64,000 nucleotides of DNA from CAZFER01 sp964517495 (lineage in GTDB: Bacteria; Hinthialibacterota; Hinthialibacteria; Hinthialibacterales; Hinthialibacteraceae): NCBI GenBank assembly GCA_964517495.1, contig CAZFER010000002.1, positions 119,602 to 183,601 on the forward strand, written 5' to 3'. The notes under the pieces were generated by a model. It was given only the letters and a program-made list of their open reading frames with translations. It did no database searches and was not told the DNA's origin. Shown piece after piece: positions 18,257-27,883 of the stretch (positions within the stretch are counted from its first letter, which is position 1; every line of letters begins with the position of its first letter). The position numbers and the translations under genes are program-made.

Positions 18257-19654
18257 TTAATCTTCCGGACGATCTCCTGCTGGGGCCATTTTAACAATTT
18301 TTGGATAAAATTTAGCCAAGGTTTTCACCAGGTCGTATTGGGCTGCCATCACTTCATCAATGTCTTTATAGGCCATGGGCACTTCATCCAATCCCGCCGT
18401 TAGCAGTGTAACCCCCTGTTTTTCAAGATAGGCTTTGGTATCTCTCCAGTTAAAGATTTTCTTGGCTTGTTTTCGGCTCATTTTTCGTCCCGCCCCGTGA
18501 GCCGCGGAATAGAGTGAATTAGGCTCCCCTTTTCCGCGAACAACATAAGCCGGTGAGGCCATCGTACCGGGAATGATACCCAGGGTATCCTGGTAAGCGG
18601 GGGTGGCTCCCTTACGGTGAACGATCACCTCCTCGCCATTGTGGATTTCCTTCCAGGCGAAATTATGGTGATTTTCAATGTTCAGCAGCACATTCGCGCT
18701 CAATTTCTGTGCAATTTGTTCGTGGATACATGCATGGTTCGCAGCGGCATATCGACCCATCAATTGCATGGCATGCCAGTATTCCTGACCTGCTTCGGTA
18801 TCCATATCCAGCCATGCCAAATGGGACAGTTCTTTTGGTAATTCAGGGTGTAGATCTTTTGCCAATCGGCTATAGAATCCCGCTACTTGAGCACCGGTTC
18901 CCCGGCTGCCACTGTGACTTAAAACTGCGAGATATTGACCAGGTGGAAGGGATAAATCATTTTTTTCGATGACGAATATTCCATATTCAACAAAGTGATT
19001 TCCACTTCCACTTGTGCCTAACTGTGCCCATGCTTTGTTCTTATGTTCATTGGTGATTTTTGTGATGGACCAATCTTCATCCATGACCGGATGCTGACGT
19101 TTTTTTTTGAAATCAGCGCCTATTCCAAAGCGTGTTTCACGCTCCAATACATCGATTAAACGATCGGCATCACTTTCAATCGATTCTACAGGGAGATCAA
19201 GAATGGACATTTTCATCCGGCAGGCGATATCCACTCCAACTGCGTAAGGAATGACGGCATTATTGGTGGCCAGAATTCCACCAATTGGTAAACCATAACC
19301 GACATGTGCATCCGGCATTAATGCACCGGCAACCGAGACAGGGAGTTGGCAAGCCCGATCCATTTGCTTTATGGATTCAGCATCCAAGCCGGATCCCCAT
19401 TGCTGATATGGGGCTGGGGTTTCCCGCTCTTCAAATGGTTTTACCGTAGGCTGTTGATTTTTCAACAATTTTGCCAGTGAACCAAACGTCTCATGGTCAA
19501 TATAATCTTCAGGTTGGTTAGCAACCGCACGAACCAATCGCCGGACTTCACCTTTGCCCATCCCTTGATTGACGGCAGTGGCGATGCAATTGACCGCTTC
19601 ATTCATGGGTTTTCCTTTTGGGATTCCGTATTTTTTCAGTTCTTTCTTTCTCAT
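18257..19654 (-). CDS. rtcB: RNA-splicing ligase RtcB
   Basis: GTP- and Mn2+-dependent RNA ligase joining 2',3'-cyclic phosphate or 3'-phosphate ends to 5'-OH ends in RNA repair or tRNA processing. Metal and nucleotide motifs are clear: GALMPDAHVGYGLPIGG, AVGVDIACRMKMS (metal Cys), GTSGSGNHFVE, LSHSGSRGTG, HRKGATPAY, and SAAHGAGRKMSR, which holds the His that becomes guanylylated. At 465 aa it is the usual bacterial length. No archease or rtcA/rtcR is adjacent, and no clear -24/-12 promoter was found upstream. Confidence 0.95.
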   Translation of the reverse strand: MRKKELKKYGIPKGKPMNEAVNCIATAVNQGMGKGEVRRLVRAVANQPEDYIDHETFGSLAKLLKNQQPTVKPFEERETPAPYQQWGSGLDAESIKQMDRACQLPVSVAGALMPDAHVGYGLPIGGILATNNAVIPYAVGVDIACRMKMSILDLPVESIESDADRLIDVLERETRFGIGADFKKKRQHPVMDEDWSITKITNEHKNKAWAQLGTSGSGNHFVEYGIFVIEKNDLSLPPGQYLAVLSHSGSRGTGAQVAGFYSRLAKDLHPELPKELSHLAWLDMDTEAGQEYWHAMQLMGRYAAANHACIHEQIAQKLSANVLLNIENHHNFAWKEIHNGEEVIVHRKGATPAYQDTLGIIPGTMASPAYVVRGKGEPNSLYSAAHGAGRKMSRKQAKKIFNWRDTKAYLEKQGVTLLTAGLDEVPMAYKDIDEVMAAQYDLVKTLAKFYPKIVKMAPAGDRPED

Positions 19655-19881
19655 AATTCACACATGGTTTATCTATTAAGAATGTTTAAAGACCTAAAAT
19701 TCTTTTCTTCCATTCATTTTGTGTCACACAATTCATAATTATTATACCAGAAATTGATTTGTACCGTTCTTTTCCAGTATTATACCTGCTAAAATTTAAC
19801 TATGTGTTTATACTCGATTTATTCTTGAACTTATGAGCAATCAATATATTATGATAAACAGATGATGATGATAATATTATT

Positions 19882-19927
19882 TAAGCCGGTTCACTTGAAA
19901 TTGGCCTGAACTCTGAATAAGCCGGTT
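19882..19927 (+). repeat. pair of direct repeats upstream of the unknown coiled-coil gene
   Basis: The 10-mer TAAGCCGGTT occurs at 19882-19891 and 19918-19927, 36 nt start to start, immediately before the coding region. It may be a two-site operator or chance. The second paralogue lacks it. Confidence 0.4.
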
Positions 19928-19941
19928 TAGTGGCTTTTATT

Positions 19942-20823
19942 ATGGAAAATTTTTTTCCAGAAGATATTAGATCTTTATTCATGTCGGGAGATGCCAATCA
20001 AATCTACCGGCAGATTCAGTATTCCGCTGATATAGCCCACGATGAATTATCAAAAACCCAAAACTTGGAAGATTTCGATCAAACCCTTGGCGATGAAATA
20101 AAAAACAGCATACATGAATCATTGGAATGTGCTGGAGAGTTACGTTCGTTTTTAAATACCACTAATAATAAGATTAAACGGGAAAGACGATTGAATCATA
20201 CCCTTCGTAACATGATCAAGCCGTCAGAAAATGATTATGGGATATTTTTTGAACAATGTTTGATTTATTTAACCGAAGAATTCCACACCATCTCAAATAA
20301 TGTGAGAAAATCATTAGAAACCATTCGTGAATTCATTAATATGTCAATTGGATTTCGGATTCAACTGATTGCATGTTGGGATGAAATTCTTACCTGCCAT
20401 CAAGAGTTGGTTGCTGAACAAATTGTAGCGCTGAGTCATCGGCTTTCTGAACTGGCTATTCTTTTACAAGAAGAAAATGCGATTGAACATGTCCGCAATT
20501 TATTGGAATCATTAAATATCAAGATACATGATAAAGTTCGACACGAGGATCTTCCGGAGTCGACAGAAGAATTGCGAATGTTGTTTGAGGAAGATTTACA
20601 AAATTTACAGACTTCCGGTAATCAGTTGAATTATTTGCGTGCTCAGCATCATGAATTACGCCTCGTTCAATCAGAACTTTATAATCAATATAAATATATC
20701 AAATCACAGGATGCGCCTTTACCCATTAATCAACCTTCAAAATCCAATAAACCTGAAAAGCAACACAAAAGAATGGCTTATCATACTCATAAAAAGTCCA
20801 GTATTAAAAAATCTCCGAAATAA
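19942..20823 (+). CDS. unknown helical protein, paralogue A
   Basis: About 293 aa, not recognised. It is highly helical with no signal peptide or membrane segment. The N-terminal block has GDANQIYRQIQYSAD, then GELRSFLNTTNNKIKRERRL, and a central block IGFRIQLIACWDEILTCHQE. The C-terminus is basic and low-complexity (K/S/P-rich). About half of the positions match the next gene, so the two are a tandem duplication. The start is uncertain: ATG 19942 or GTG 19930, neither with a good Shine-Dalgarno. The all-helical, long-helix pattern suggests a scaffold or filament-like role, but no function is assigned. Confidence 0.65.
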   Translation: MENFFPEDIRSLFMSGDANQIYRQIQYSADIAHDELSKTQNLEDFDQTLGDEIKNSIHESLECAGELRSFLNTTNNKIKRERRLNHTLRNMIKPSENDYGIFFEQCLIYLTEEFHTISNNVRKSLETIREFINMSIGFRIQLIACWDEILTCHQELVAEQIVALSHRLSELAILLQEENAIEHVRNLLESLNIKIHDKVRHEDLPESTEELRMLFEEDLQNLQTSGNQLNYLRAQHHELRLVQSELYNQYKYIKSQDAPLPINQPSKSNKPEKQHKRMAYHTHKKSSIKKSPK

Positions 20824-20843
20824 TGCTTGAATATTGGTTTCTC

Positions 20844-20870
20844 TTTTTGAGAAATCTCAAAAATATTTTG
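20844..20870 (+). terminator. possible weak terminator after paralogue A
   Basis: Stem TTTTTGAG (20844-20851) with CTCAAAAA (20856-20863), 4-nt loop, followed by ATATTTTG. AT-rich stem, so only a weak call. Confidence 0.35.
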
Positions 20871-21057
20871 TTAATTTGAAATTTTTGGTTAAAAAATTAA
20901 GAACAACAGCCAAAAGATATTCTTGCTTTTGTTATATATTGCTACAATAAGGAATAAGGGAAAAACTCATTGAATTGTGATTTAACTTCCATAATGGAAA
21001 TCATTGAACGACTGAATTATATTTGGTTTTGCAATTGATTTGAGTTAGGACATCTTC

Positions 21058-21933
21058 ATGGATTTGAAAAGCGCATCTCCACAAGACCTTAAGTATCTTA
21101 TCATCTCAGGTGATGTTTATAATATTTATCGGTCAATACAGTATTCTGCGGATTTAGGATTGAAGGAACTGCAAAAAACCGAAAAAATTAAGAAATTTGA
21201 CCCTGAATTAGGAAGTGAAATCCGTGATACGATTAAGCAAACTCTAAATCGAGCGGGGGAATTGCGATTTCTTCTAAACACTGTCAACAATAAATTATTA
21301 AGGGAACAACGTTTGGATGTTACCTTAAAAAATTTGACGAATAACAAGACTGCTGATTTTGGGATGTTTTTTCTGGCCTGTCTTAATGTTCTTACAGAGC
21401 CTAATTCCGGCTATTCACCCGCTGTTATTGATGCAGTCGGAAAGATACAAGATGATATCAAATTATCAATTGGATTTCGTATCCAAATTATTTCCTGCTG
21501 GGATGAAATTTTAGTATGCCATCAAGAATTATTAGCTGAACAAGTTGTCTATTATGGTCAACGGGTATCTGAAATTGCAACAATAATTAAGGATGAAGAT
21601 GCATTAAGAAAAATTCGTTCTTTGCTTGATTCAATCAATATAGAAATTAAAGAATCGGCCGGGGATTTAAACCTGCCGGATTCCATCTCAGAATTAAAAA
21701 ATATTTTGTATGGAGAAATTGAATCGCTGGAATATTCATGTTGTTGTATCACGATGTTGAATGGTCAACGTGAAAAAGTCAGAAGCGTCCATTCCGAATT
21801 GGTTGAACAGTACAAGCGCTCCAATATCAAACCGGACGATCATCAAACTTCCTCTCAATCGATAACCCCTCCATCGGTCAAGCGTAAACCTGGCAGCCGA
21901 ATGTTTATTCGCAAACGGGGCCAGGATAATTAA
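21058..21933 (+). CDS. unknown helical protein, paralogue B
   Basis: A 291-aa relative of the preceding gene with the same block order: GDVYNIYRSIQYSAD, GELRFLLNTVNNKLLREQRL, then IGFRIQIISCWDEILVCHQE and a helical C-terminal half, ending in a basic tail (KRKPGSRMFIRKRGQ). Cytoplasmic by sequence. Separated from paralogue A by 234 nt of AT-rich DNA, so each probably has its own promoter. The WDEIL[TV]CHQEL[VL]AEQ block is the best conserved between the two and is the likely functional core. I recognise no known family. Confidence 0.68.
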   Translation: MDLKSASPQDLKYLIISGDVYNIYRSIQYSADLGLKELQKTEKIKKFDPELGSEIRDTIKQTLNRAGELRFLLNTVNNKLLREQRLDVTLKNLTNNKTADFGMFFLACLNVLTEPNSGYSPAVIDAVGKIQDDIKLSIGFRIQIISCWDEILVCHQELLAEQVVYYGQRVSEIATIIKDEDALRKIRSLLDSINIEIKESAGDLNLPDSISELKNILYGEIESLEYSCCCITMLNGQREKVRSVHSELVEQYKRSNIKPDDHQTSSQSITPPSVKRKPGSRMFIRKRGQDN

Positions 21934-22054
21934 CTCACGGTTTTCAAGCATTGCTTTTGCAATCAGTTTGTCCATTGTGTTTCGCTTTGGAACAAATATA
22001 ATTGCAACCTTCAGTAACATGATATTATTGTTTCAAATATAAAGAGGGGAAAAA

Positions 22055-24589
22055 ATGAATAAATTTTTTTATGTTTTTCGATTTTTTGGCTATGTTGGAG
22101 TTTTTTTCCTTTATATTGTTTCTGTCCAAATAGGATTTACGGATGAAGGCAAAATTGAATTGCATGAAGAGACTTTGCAATGCAGAACGTGTGAATATAT
22201 TAGTGAACAGCGTGAGCGGATTCGAATGGGCAAAAAGCCTGTAGAAGATACCCGGTTTGTACCCGAAGGTTTTTGGTCAAAGGAAGGATCATTTCAACTT
22301 GATGGCGGTGTTTGGCAATGGCCAAATAAGTATGTGGGTGTGAATGATAATCGCATAGATTCGGATGGGGATGGACTTCGGGAATGTTGGTATAAAGTGG
22401 ATTTCAGCGGATTTGTAAATGATGGATTATACACCCAACAGGAAGTCGATCTTTTCCTTTCAATTTTTTATGAATGTATTGATGTATATAATCAAGTATT
22501 ACAGCATGTTGGATTGGAGTTTATGGAAACCACCGATTCCAATCATCATGTCATGTTTCAAGCCACCTCGGATGCTGAATTGGGATCGAGCATTGGACTA
22601 TCTACCTTATTTGGCGCATGGTATTCCGATAGCCCGATTTGCAAGTTTCGCAGTTCATATTCCCGCTTTGGCGCGTTGAGGCATTTATTGGATCAAGGGG
22701 CCCCCAATGCGGTATATAAAAACCCTCCTGGCAGCCCTTATGTCTATGTTTTTGGACGTGAGGATTTTTATAATCAAGCCGAACGATTTACCTATGATCC
22801 CATCAGCGAAACCTTTTTGCATGAAATTGGCCATTTAATGGGCCTGCATCATCCGTTTGATTCGATTTATGATTCAATAAACGGTGCAGACAGTGATTAT
22901 CACATTGATTGGCTGGCCAAAACAAACGTGACGAATAATCCACCTCATGCTCGATCAACCGTCTTGAGTGGGGAGGATTTTGGGCAGACTGGCTGGAGCC
23001 GTTCGTTTATTAATACGTTTATGACTTATGATCTTCTCCCGCGGTATGCTTTATTTCCGGATATTCCTCCACCGACCAAAGCATTTATTGCCCATTACTA
23101 TGGAATCGACAATCCGGTTAACGCACAGGTTTTATTTGATCAGGCATTGGCAGAACATAATGCCCACTCACCCTTGGCAATGGGGGGAGCGATTGAATCA
23201 GAACCGAACGATCAATCTTCTCAGGCTAATGAGGTGCAGATTGGGCAGACTGTTTTAGGCGCTCTTTCCTCACGAGATTCCAACGATACGTTAATGCTGG
23301 AAACTTATGGTGATTCCCAGGATTGGTACCATATCGAGGTGCATCCAGCTGATGTTGGACGTTTTATTGATGTTGAGTTGCAATTTGCCTCGACTGAGTA
23401 TGGCAACTTTTACTACACATCGAATGGTGTCTCTTATGATGGAGATTGTTTGTTGCAAGCATTTGATGCATCGGGGAATTTGGTTGGAAACAGCAACACA
23501 GAAGAGTTTCCTATCATGCGTTTTGAGCCAACATTAGCGGGTGAGTACAAAATATTGGTTCGAAATCCTCTCAATGCAGAGCGTAAAACCAAAAAGGACT
23601 ATTTAATGACCATCGAATTTATGGATGGCAATCCACCAACTTTGCCAACGGCTACCCCAATTATATCAGAAACACCGACGCTAACACCAACACCGCTCCC
23701 TCAAATCATCCCAACCAATACGCCAACCAGGACACCGTCACCTTCACCTAGCCATTCGCCCACTCCGGTTCCAGCAGTTACACCTGAACCCACCGTCAAA
23801 CGTAATGTGTTTGTTTATGATCATGCTGATGCAGATGTTGATCTGACCGGGCGAACGGATTTTGATCCTTTGGATGATGTTGCCCTGACCATTAAGTGGG
23901 ATATTGAACAAGGCAATGCCACATCATGGGATATTTATGTGCGAAAAGGACTGGGAGGACCCAAGTTTTTAGGCCGAGTCGCTGACCCTGCTGCGAAGAA
24001 GATAACGTGGGGAAAAGATGCTCAATATATAATGCCAGCCTTCAACAATGGACCGGATTTAAATGCCGCTTACTCATTCCGTGTGATTCGCCTGGATGAT
24101 CAATTGACCTCTGATGATTTTGTTGACCAAGCTGGATTTGTTGGATTGAATTTAGAGGGTGGAAATAATGTACCTGTTACTCAACCGGCGATACCTAATT
24201 TGAATCCTGGTGAGATTGTGGTTTATGATGATCTCTTGGGGGGAAACAACTTAGCCCCGGTTGATGGTATTGGTGTTGATACGGATTCTTCTGATTGGCG
24301 CGCCTTGCAGATTGCCTGGAATTTTGGAGTTCATTCTTCTGAAGTGCGTGATTATCAACTGTTAATACGCAAACAAGATGAGCAACAATTTACCTTTATA
24401 GGCCAAACCAACAATGGTTCGATTAATTATTATTGGTGGACCCAGGATCAGAAATTCAAAGCAAATTCACCTTTTGATCAGGGGCCTCAGGATGGTGAAG
24501 TGTATCAATTTCAGGTGGTTATGTTTCCTTTTAATGGTTCTCCCCAAAGTTTAACCAGTGGTATGATTCAATATAATGTTGAAGAATAA
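22055..24589 (+). CDS. secreted metzincin-like zinc metalloprotease with PPC and C-terminal repeats
   Basis: An 844-aa exported protein. A hydrophobic signal segment (about residues 5-28) is followed by a CRTC pair and a protease region with HEIGHLMGLHH (H256, E257, H260, G263, H266), the HExxHxxGxxH zinc site of metzincins. A PPC-like beta domain (around 385-530, with DTLMLETYGDSQDWYHIEV) comes next, then a Thr/Pro-rich linker (about 530-585), and two similar beta domains (about 586-700 and 715-844) that each begin with a V-Y-D element and contain an IYVRK/LLIRK strand. The last two look like a tandem duplicated accessory or anchoring module. The function is inferred only from the zinc site. 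Confidence 0.8.
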   Translation: MNKFFYVFRFFGYVGVFFLYIVSVQIGFTDEGKIELHEETLQCRTCEYISEQRERIRMGKKPVEDTRFVPEGFWSKEGSFQLDGGVWQWPNKYVGVNDNRIDSDGDGLRECWYKVDFSGFVNDGLYTQQEVDLFLSIFYECIDVYNQVLQHVGLEFMETTDSNHHVMFQATSDAELGSSIGLSTLFGAWYSDSPICKFRSSYSRFGALRHLLDQGAPNAVYKNPPGSPYVYVFGREDFYNQAERFTYDPISETFLHEIGHLMGLHHPFDSIYDSINGADSDYHIDWLAKTNVTNNPPHARSTVLSGEDFGQTGWSRSFINTFMTYDLLPRYALFPDIPPPTKAFIAHYYGIDNPVNAQVLFDQALAEHNAHSPLAMGGAIESEPNDQSSQANEVQIGQTVLGALSSRDSNDTLMLETYGDSQDWYHIEVHPADVGRFIDVELQFASTEYGNFYYTSNGVSYDGDCLLQAFDASGNLVGNSNTEEFPIMRFEPTLAGEYKILVRNPLNAERKTKKDYLMTIEFMDGNPPTLPTATPIISETPTLTPTPLPQIIPTNTPTRTPSPSPSHSPTPVPAVTPEPTVKRNVFVYDHADADVDLTGRTDFDPLDDVALTIKWDIEQGNATSWDIYVRKGLGGPKFLGRVADPAAKKITWGKDAQYIMPAFNNGPDLNAAYSFRVIRLDDQLTSDDFVDQAGFVGLNLEGGNNVPVTQPAIPNLNPGEIVVYDDLLGGNNLAPVDGIGVDTDSSDWRALQIAWNFGVHSSEVRDYQLLIRKQDEQQFTFIGQTNNGSINYYWWTQDQKFKANSPFDQGPQDGEVYQFQVVMFPFNGSPQSLTSGMIQYNVEE

Positions 24590-24628
24590 TGGATTTGCTA
24601 CCAAATTGAATTACAAAAGGAGCCAATA

Positions 24629-24934
24629 ATGGACCAACAAGTAACTGTCGTTGCAACGATAAAAGCGGCACCCGGTAAGGAAGAGCAAGTAAAACAAGCA
24701 CTTCGGAAACTGATTGAGCCAACCCGGAAAGAAGAAGGATGTTTAAACTATGATCTGCATCAAGCTCTGGATGATCAATCGGTCTTTCTGTTTTATGAAA
24801 ATTGGGAAAGTAAGTCGCTTTTGGATGAACATCTTCAAACGCCTCATTTAAAAGCATTTATGGATGAAGCAGAGGATTTATTGGCTGAACCGGTTGATAT
24901 TCGTTTGTGGAAAATGGTAAGCAATCCCACTTAA
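24629..24934 (+). CDS. ABM-domain (YgiN-like) putative monooxygenase
   Basis: A 101-aa dimeric alpha+beta barrel protein of the antibiotic biosynthesis monooxygenase family: VTVVATIKAAPGKEEQVKQA, then EGCLNYDLHQ and FLFYENWESKSLLDEHLQT. Relatives include YgiN (quinol monooxygenase) and many uncharacterised small oxygenases. AAGGAG is a good ribosome site. It is convergent with the glycosyltransferase pair, overlapping its stop by 4 nt. The substrate is unknown. Confidence 0.85.
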   Translation: MDQQVTVVATIKAAPGKEEQVKQALRKLIEPTRKEEGCLNYDLHQALDDQSVFLFYENWESKSLLDEHLQTPHLKAFMDEAEDLLAEPVDIRLWKMVSNPT

Positions 24935-26028
24935 ATAGTTGGTTTATTTGCGATTGCTTTATAGATTTGATATGTTTCGCTTGCTACCTCATCCCAGCTG
25001 CGGCTAAATTTGCGGCTGGGATGTTTTTCATTATGGGTGACGAATTCATACATATTCTTTAACCATGCTTCTGGTTGATCGTAGGGGATAAATGAAGCCA
25101 AGTCGCCAAGCACTTCCCGGTGAACGGGAATATCAGAGGCCAACACCGGTGTGCCGCATGCAAGCGCTTCCGCAGCCGGTAAGTCAAAACCCTCATAATG
25201 GGAAGGTGCAATAAACGCTGCTGCATGGCGATACAACGCAGGAAGATGCTCATCCGGAACATATCCTAGCCGGTCAACACCTGCCAGGTCTCTTTCATGA
25301 TGGTTGACCATCCAGCCATATCGACCTGCTAGAGCTATGCGAATAGTTGGTGTCTTCTCACGTAACTGTTTGAAGGCATTTAAGATGGTAGTAATGTTTT
25401 TCCGGGGTTCCTGGGTAGCGACCATCAAGAAGAATGGTGAATGGAGATTATAACTCTTCAATACTTCTAAATCGGTGGAATGGCTCTCAGCATTAAAATG
25501 CCTGGGATCGACACCTAATGGAACAACTTTGACTTGTTTAGGTGTAAAGCGTGATAATTCAAGTTCAGTTGCCACGGTTTGTGAATCGGTAATGACAATT
25601 TCCGCTTTGCGGATGGATCTCGGTATTACATATCGATAAAAAATTCGGCGGGTTAAGGGAATTTTGTGCTGGTGTTTTTCGAAGGCAAGATCATGAATCG
25701 TTACAACCTGGGGAGATACGATTGATCGAAATACTGGGGCGATAAAAGCTGGAGAATGAAGAACTTCCGGTTTTAACCAATTTACCCATTTCGGTAGAGC
25801 GGCTTGTTCCCAAATCATTCGTTTTAAAGGCGCTTTGACTGGGACGCTGTAAAAGCGGGTGTTGGAATGATGATTCCATGATCGTGGAAGGTGAAAATCT
25901 GATGGTAATATTATTGATAAGCGTAATGATTTCAAATTGTTATTCAATAAACCCTGAATCAAGCCAAACGTATAGCGGCCGGTTCCGCTGCGATTGGTGA
26001 TTGGCAAGGCATTAAGTAGAAGATGCAT
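24931..26028 (-). CDS. GT4-family glycosyltransferase
   Basis: 365-aa GT-B enzyme. The N-terminus begins MHLLLNALPITNRSGTGRY with the glycine-rich loop of GT4 enzymes. The C-terminal domain has TQEPRKNI, then HYEGFDLPAAEALACGTPVL, the donor-sugar EX7E motif. It overlaps the end of the preceding gt gene by 17 bp, so the two are co-transcribed and probably act on the same glycan. Resembles mannosyl- or glucosyltransferases of exopolysaccharide pathways. The sugar specificity cannot be read. Confidence 0.85.
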   Translation of the reverse strand: MHLLLNALPITNRSGTGRYTFGLIQGLLNNNLKSLRLSIILPSDFHLPRSWNHHSNTRFYSVPVKAPLKRMIWEQAALPKWVNWLKPEVLHSPAFIAPVFRSIVSPQVVTIHDLAFEKHQHKIPLTRRIFYRYVIPRSIRKAEIVITDSQTVATELELSRFTPKQVKVVPLGVDPRHFNAESHSTDLEVLKSYNLHSPFFLMVATQEPRKNITTILNAFKQLREKTPTIRIALAGRYGWMVNHHERDLAGVDRLGYVPDEHLPALYRHAAAFIAPSHYEGFDLPAAEALACGTPVLASDIPVHREVLGDLASFIPYDQPEAWLKNMYEFVTHNEKHPSRKFSRSWDEVASETYQIYKAIANKPTI

Positions 26029-27145
26029 GATTTAAAACCTCAATAAAATGATGATGAAGCTTTCGAGCAACGCATTCAGCGGAGTAGAGTTGTTCCACCC
26101 GAACACGTCCTTGGAGTGAGAGGCGTTGGCGAAGTTTGAAATCCTGAAAAAGCATCAGGATCCGTTCCGATAAAGCGTTAGGTTGTTGCTCTGGAAATAC
26201 CAAGCCCGCATCACCGATGACCTCTGGGATAGCCCCTGAATCCGAGCCAATAACGGGTGTACCACACGCCATGGCTTCAATTAAGACCCGACCAAATTGT
26301 TCCTGCCAATGAGAGGTGGTACGCGATGGAAGGATTAAGGCGTCCAATTCATGATAAATCAAAGGAAGTTTTTCATGAGGAACGGGTTTCATGAATGCCA
26401 CACGCTCGGATAAACCTAATTCCCTTGCTCGAATTTCCAGGCGCTGCCGTGCAGGACCATCGCCGATAAGCCTTAAGCGTATGTTGTCATCCAAATCAAC
26501 CAATGACCAAAGTAAATCCTCCAGTCCTTTTTCATCACACAAGCGCCCAACATAACCTAATGTAAATAAGGGACTTCCATCAAATGGCCGGTGGTATATA
26601 AAGCGGTCCAGGTTGACAGCGGAAGGAAGAACATCCCATTGTTTATCGAAACCTTTGGTCTGCAGCACCAATCCTCCTTTCGAATTGGAAACCATCATCC
26701 GGGCAGCATGTTTTAAAACATACCGTTCCATATACCGAAAGGGAGGAGGATAGCGCTTGGGAATATCCTGATACGTATAAAGGATATAGGGGACACCAGG
26801 GACGTGTCGCTGACACCAATATGCACATAACCAACCCATGATCGAAAACGGTTCCTCAATGATATAGAGGATATCGGGTTGGATGCGTTTAAACAACCAA
26901 GGGAACGTAGGTTGGATATGTAAAGCCCCGTGGAATTTGAAAAAGGTGGGATGAGAGTGAATCTCAATAGATTCATTCTCGCCATATTCAAGACGAGTGT
27001 ATTGGGGCAGAGCCTGCCGCCAGGAGGGTGCGGTTAAAAGATGGACATCCCAGCCAAATTGCTCGTTTAATAAACAAAAAGGCTTTCGGTAAGAAGGGTA
27101 TAAAGCGGCATGCCATATGACTAAAACAACAGGGTGTTTTTTCAT
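26012..27145 (-). CDS. GT4-family glycosyltransferase
   Basis: 377-aa GT-B enzyme. The N-terminal acceptor domain contains VIWHAALYPSYRKPF. The donor domain has GYVGRLCDEKGLEDLL, LIGDGPARQRLE and FGRVLIEAMACGTPVIGSDS with the EX7E arrangement. First gene of a two-gene operon with the following glycosyltransferase. No flippase, polymerase or exporter gene is close by. Confidence 0.87.
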   Translation of the reverse strand: MKKHPVVLVIWHAALYPSYRKPFCLLNEQFGWDVHLLTAPSWRQALPQYTRLEYGENESIEIHSHPTFFKFHGALHIQPTFPWLFKRIQPDILYIIEEPFSIMGWLCAYWCQRHVPGVPYILYTYQDIPKRYPPPFRYMERYVLKHAARMMVSNSKGGLVLQTKGFDKQWDVLPSAVNLDRFIYHRPFDGSPLFTLGYVGRLCDEKGLEDLLWSLVDLDDNIRLRLIGDGPARQRLEIRARELGLSERVAFMKPVPHEKLPLIYHELDALILPSRTTSHWQEQFGRVLIEAMACGTPVIGSDSGAIPEVIGDAGLVFPEQQPNALSERILMLFQDFKLRQRLSLQGRVRVEQLYSAECVARKLHHHFIEVLNHASST

Positions 27146-27166
27146 ATCTTGAAATTTATCTGATAC

Positions 27167-27793
27167 TTAAACGACAAAGTAATTGTCGTGGCCAGGGACA
27201 ATTAAATCTGCAATTTTTGCAATTCGATCGATGGATCGCCGGGCTTCTTTAATATCTTCCGAGTTTTCTGAGGGTTCACGGCTGTCAAAATGCTCAAACG
27301 TAAGAATAGCATCACCGGCGATAACTACCATACCCTCTCGTGTTTCAAATAATAAAGATGTCAATCCGTGGGTGTGCCCTGGAGTTGAAATAGGTTCCAC
27401 TCCTGGAATGGAATGCTCCTCAATGGGAATGATGCGCGATAAGATATTTTTCTCTTCTTCACTGGTTTTTGATTGTCTTGACCACCATTGGATTTCAGTT
27501 CGTGCCATTAACCATACTGACTTTTTGAATTGATGCAATGCACTGAAATGATTTTTATGAAAGTGGGTTAAAAAAACCGTATCGATATCTTCAGGCTTAA
27601 GAGATGTTCGACAAACTAGAGCCTCTTCCAGGCTAAAGGGTGAATGATTTCCCGGATCGACAAGAATTCGCCGGTTTCCGGATTCAATAAAAGTTGTGGT
27701 GCATGCATGTCTCTTTCCTGGCGGATCATAATCCCAGACATTATGATTATATAAGTAACCTAGAGTGATTATTCTCCACGTCGGATTTTTCAT
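27167..27793 (-). CDS. MBL-fold metal-dependent hydrolase
   Basis: 208-aa metallo-beta-lactamase fold protein. The metal motif reads LTHFHKNHFS (HxHxNH), where most relatives have HxHxDH, so the residue that usually binds the second metal is Asn. Downstream TPGHTHGLTS and GDAILTFEH supply the next ligands, and PGHDNYF the last His. It might be a lactonase-like or thioesterase-like hydrolase, perhaps with a single metal. It lies 21 nt upstream of the glycosyltransferase pair on the same strand and could share their transcript. Confidence 0.8.
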   Translation of the reverse strand: MKNPTWRIITLGYLYNHNVWDYDPPGKRHACTTTFIESGNRRILVDPGNHSPFSLEEALVCRTSLKPEDIDTVFLTHFHKNHFSALHQFKKSVWLMARTEIQWWSRQSKTSEEEKNILSRIIPIEEHSIPGVEPISTPGHTHGLTSLLFETREGMVVIAGDAILTFEHFDSREPSENSEDIKEARRSIDRIAKIADLIVPGHDNYFVV

Positions 27794-27883
27794 GATGATC
27801 TATCTCTAATCAATTGTTGAGCTTATTTTTTTGAGTTAGGTAACTACTTTCATTTCGATTAGTGGTCAGCCGTTTGAAGTATC

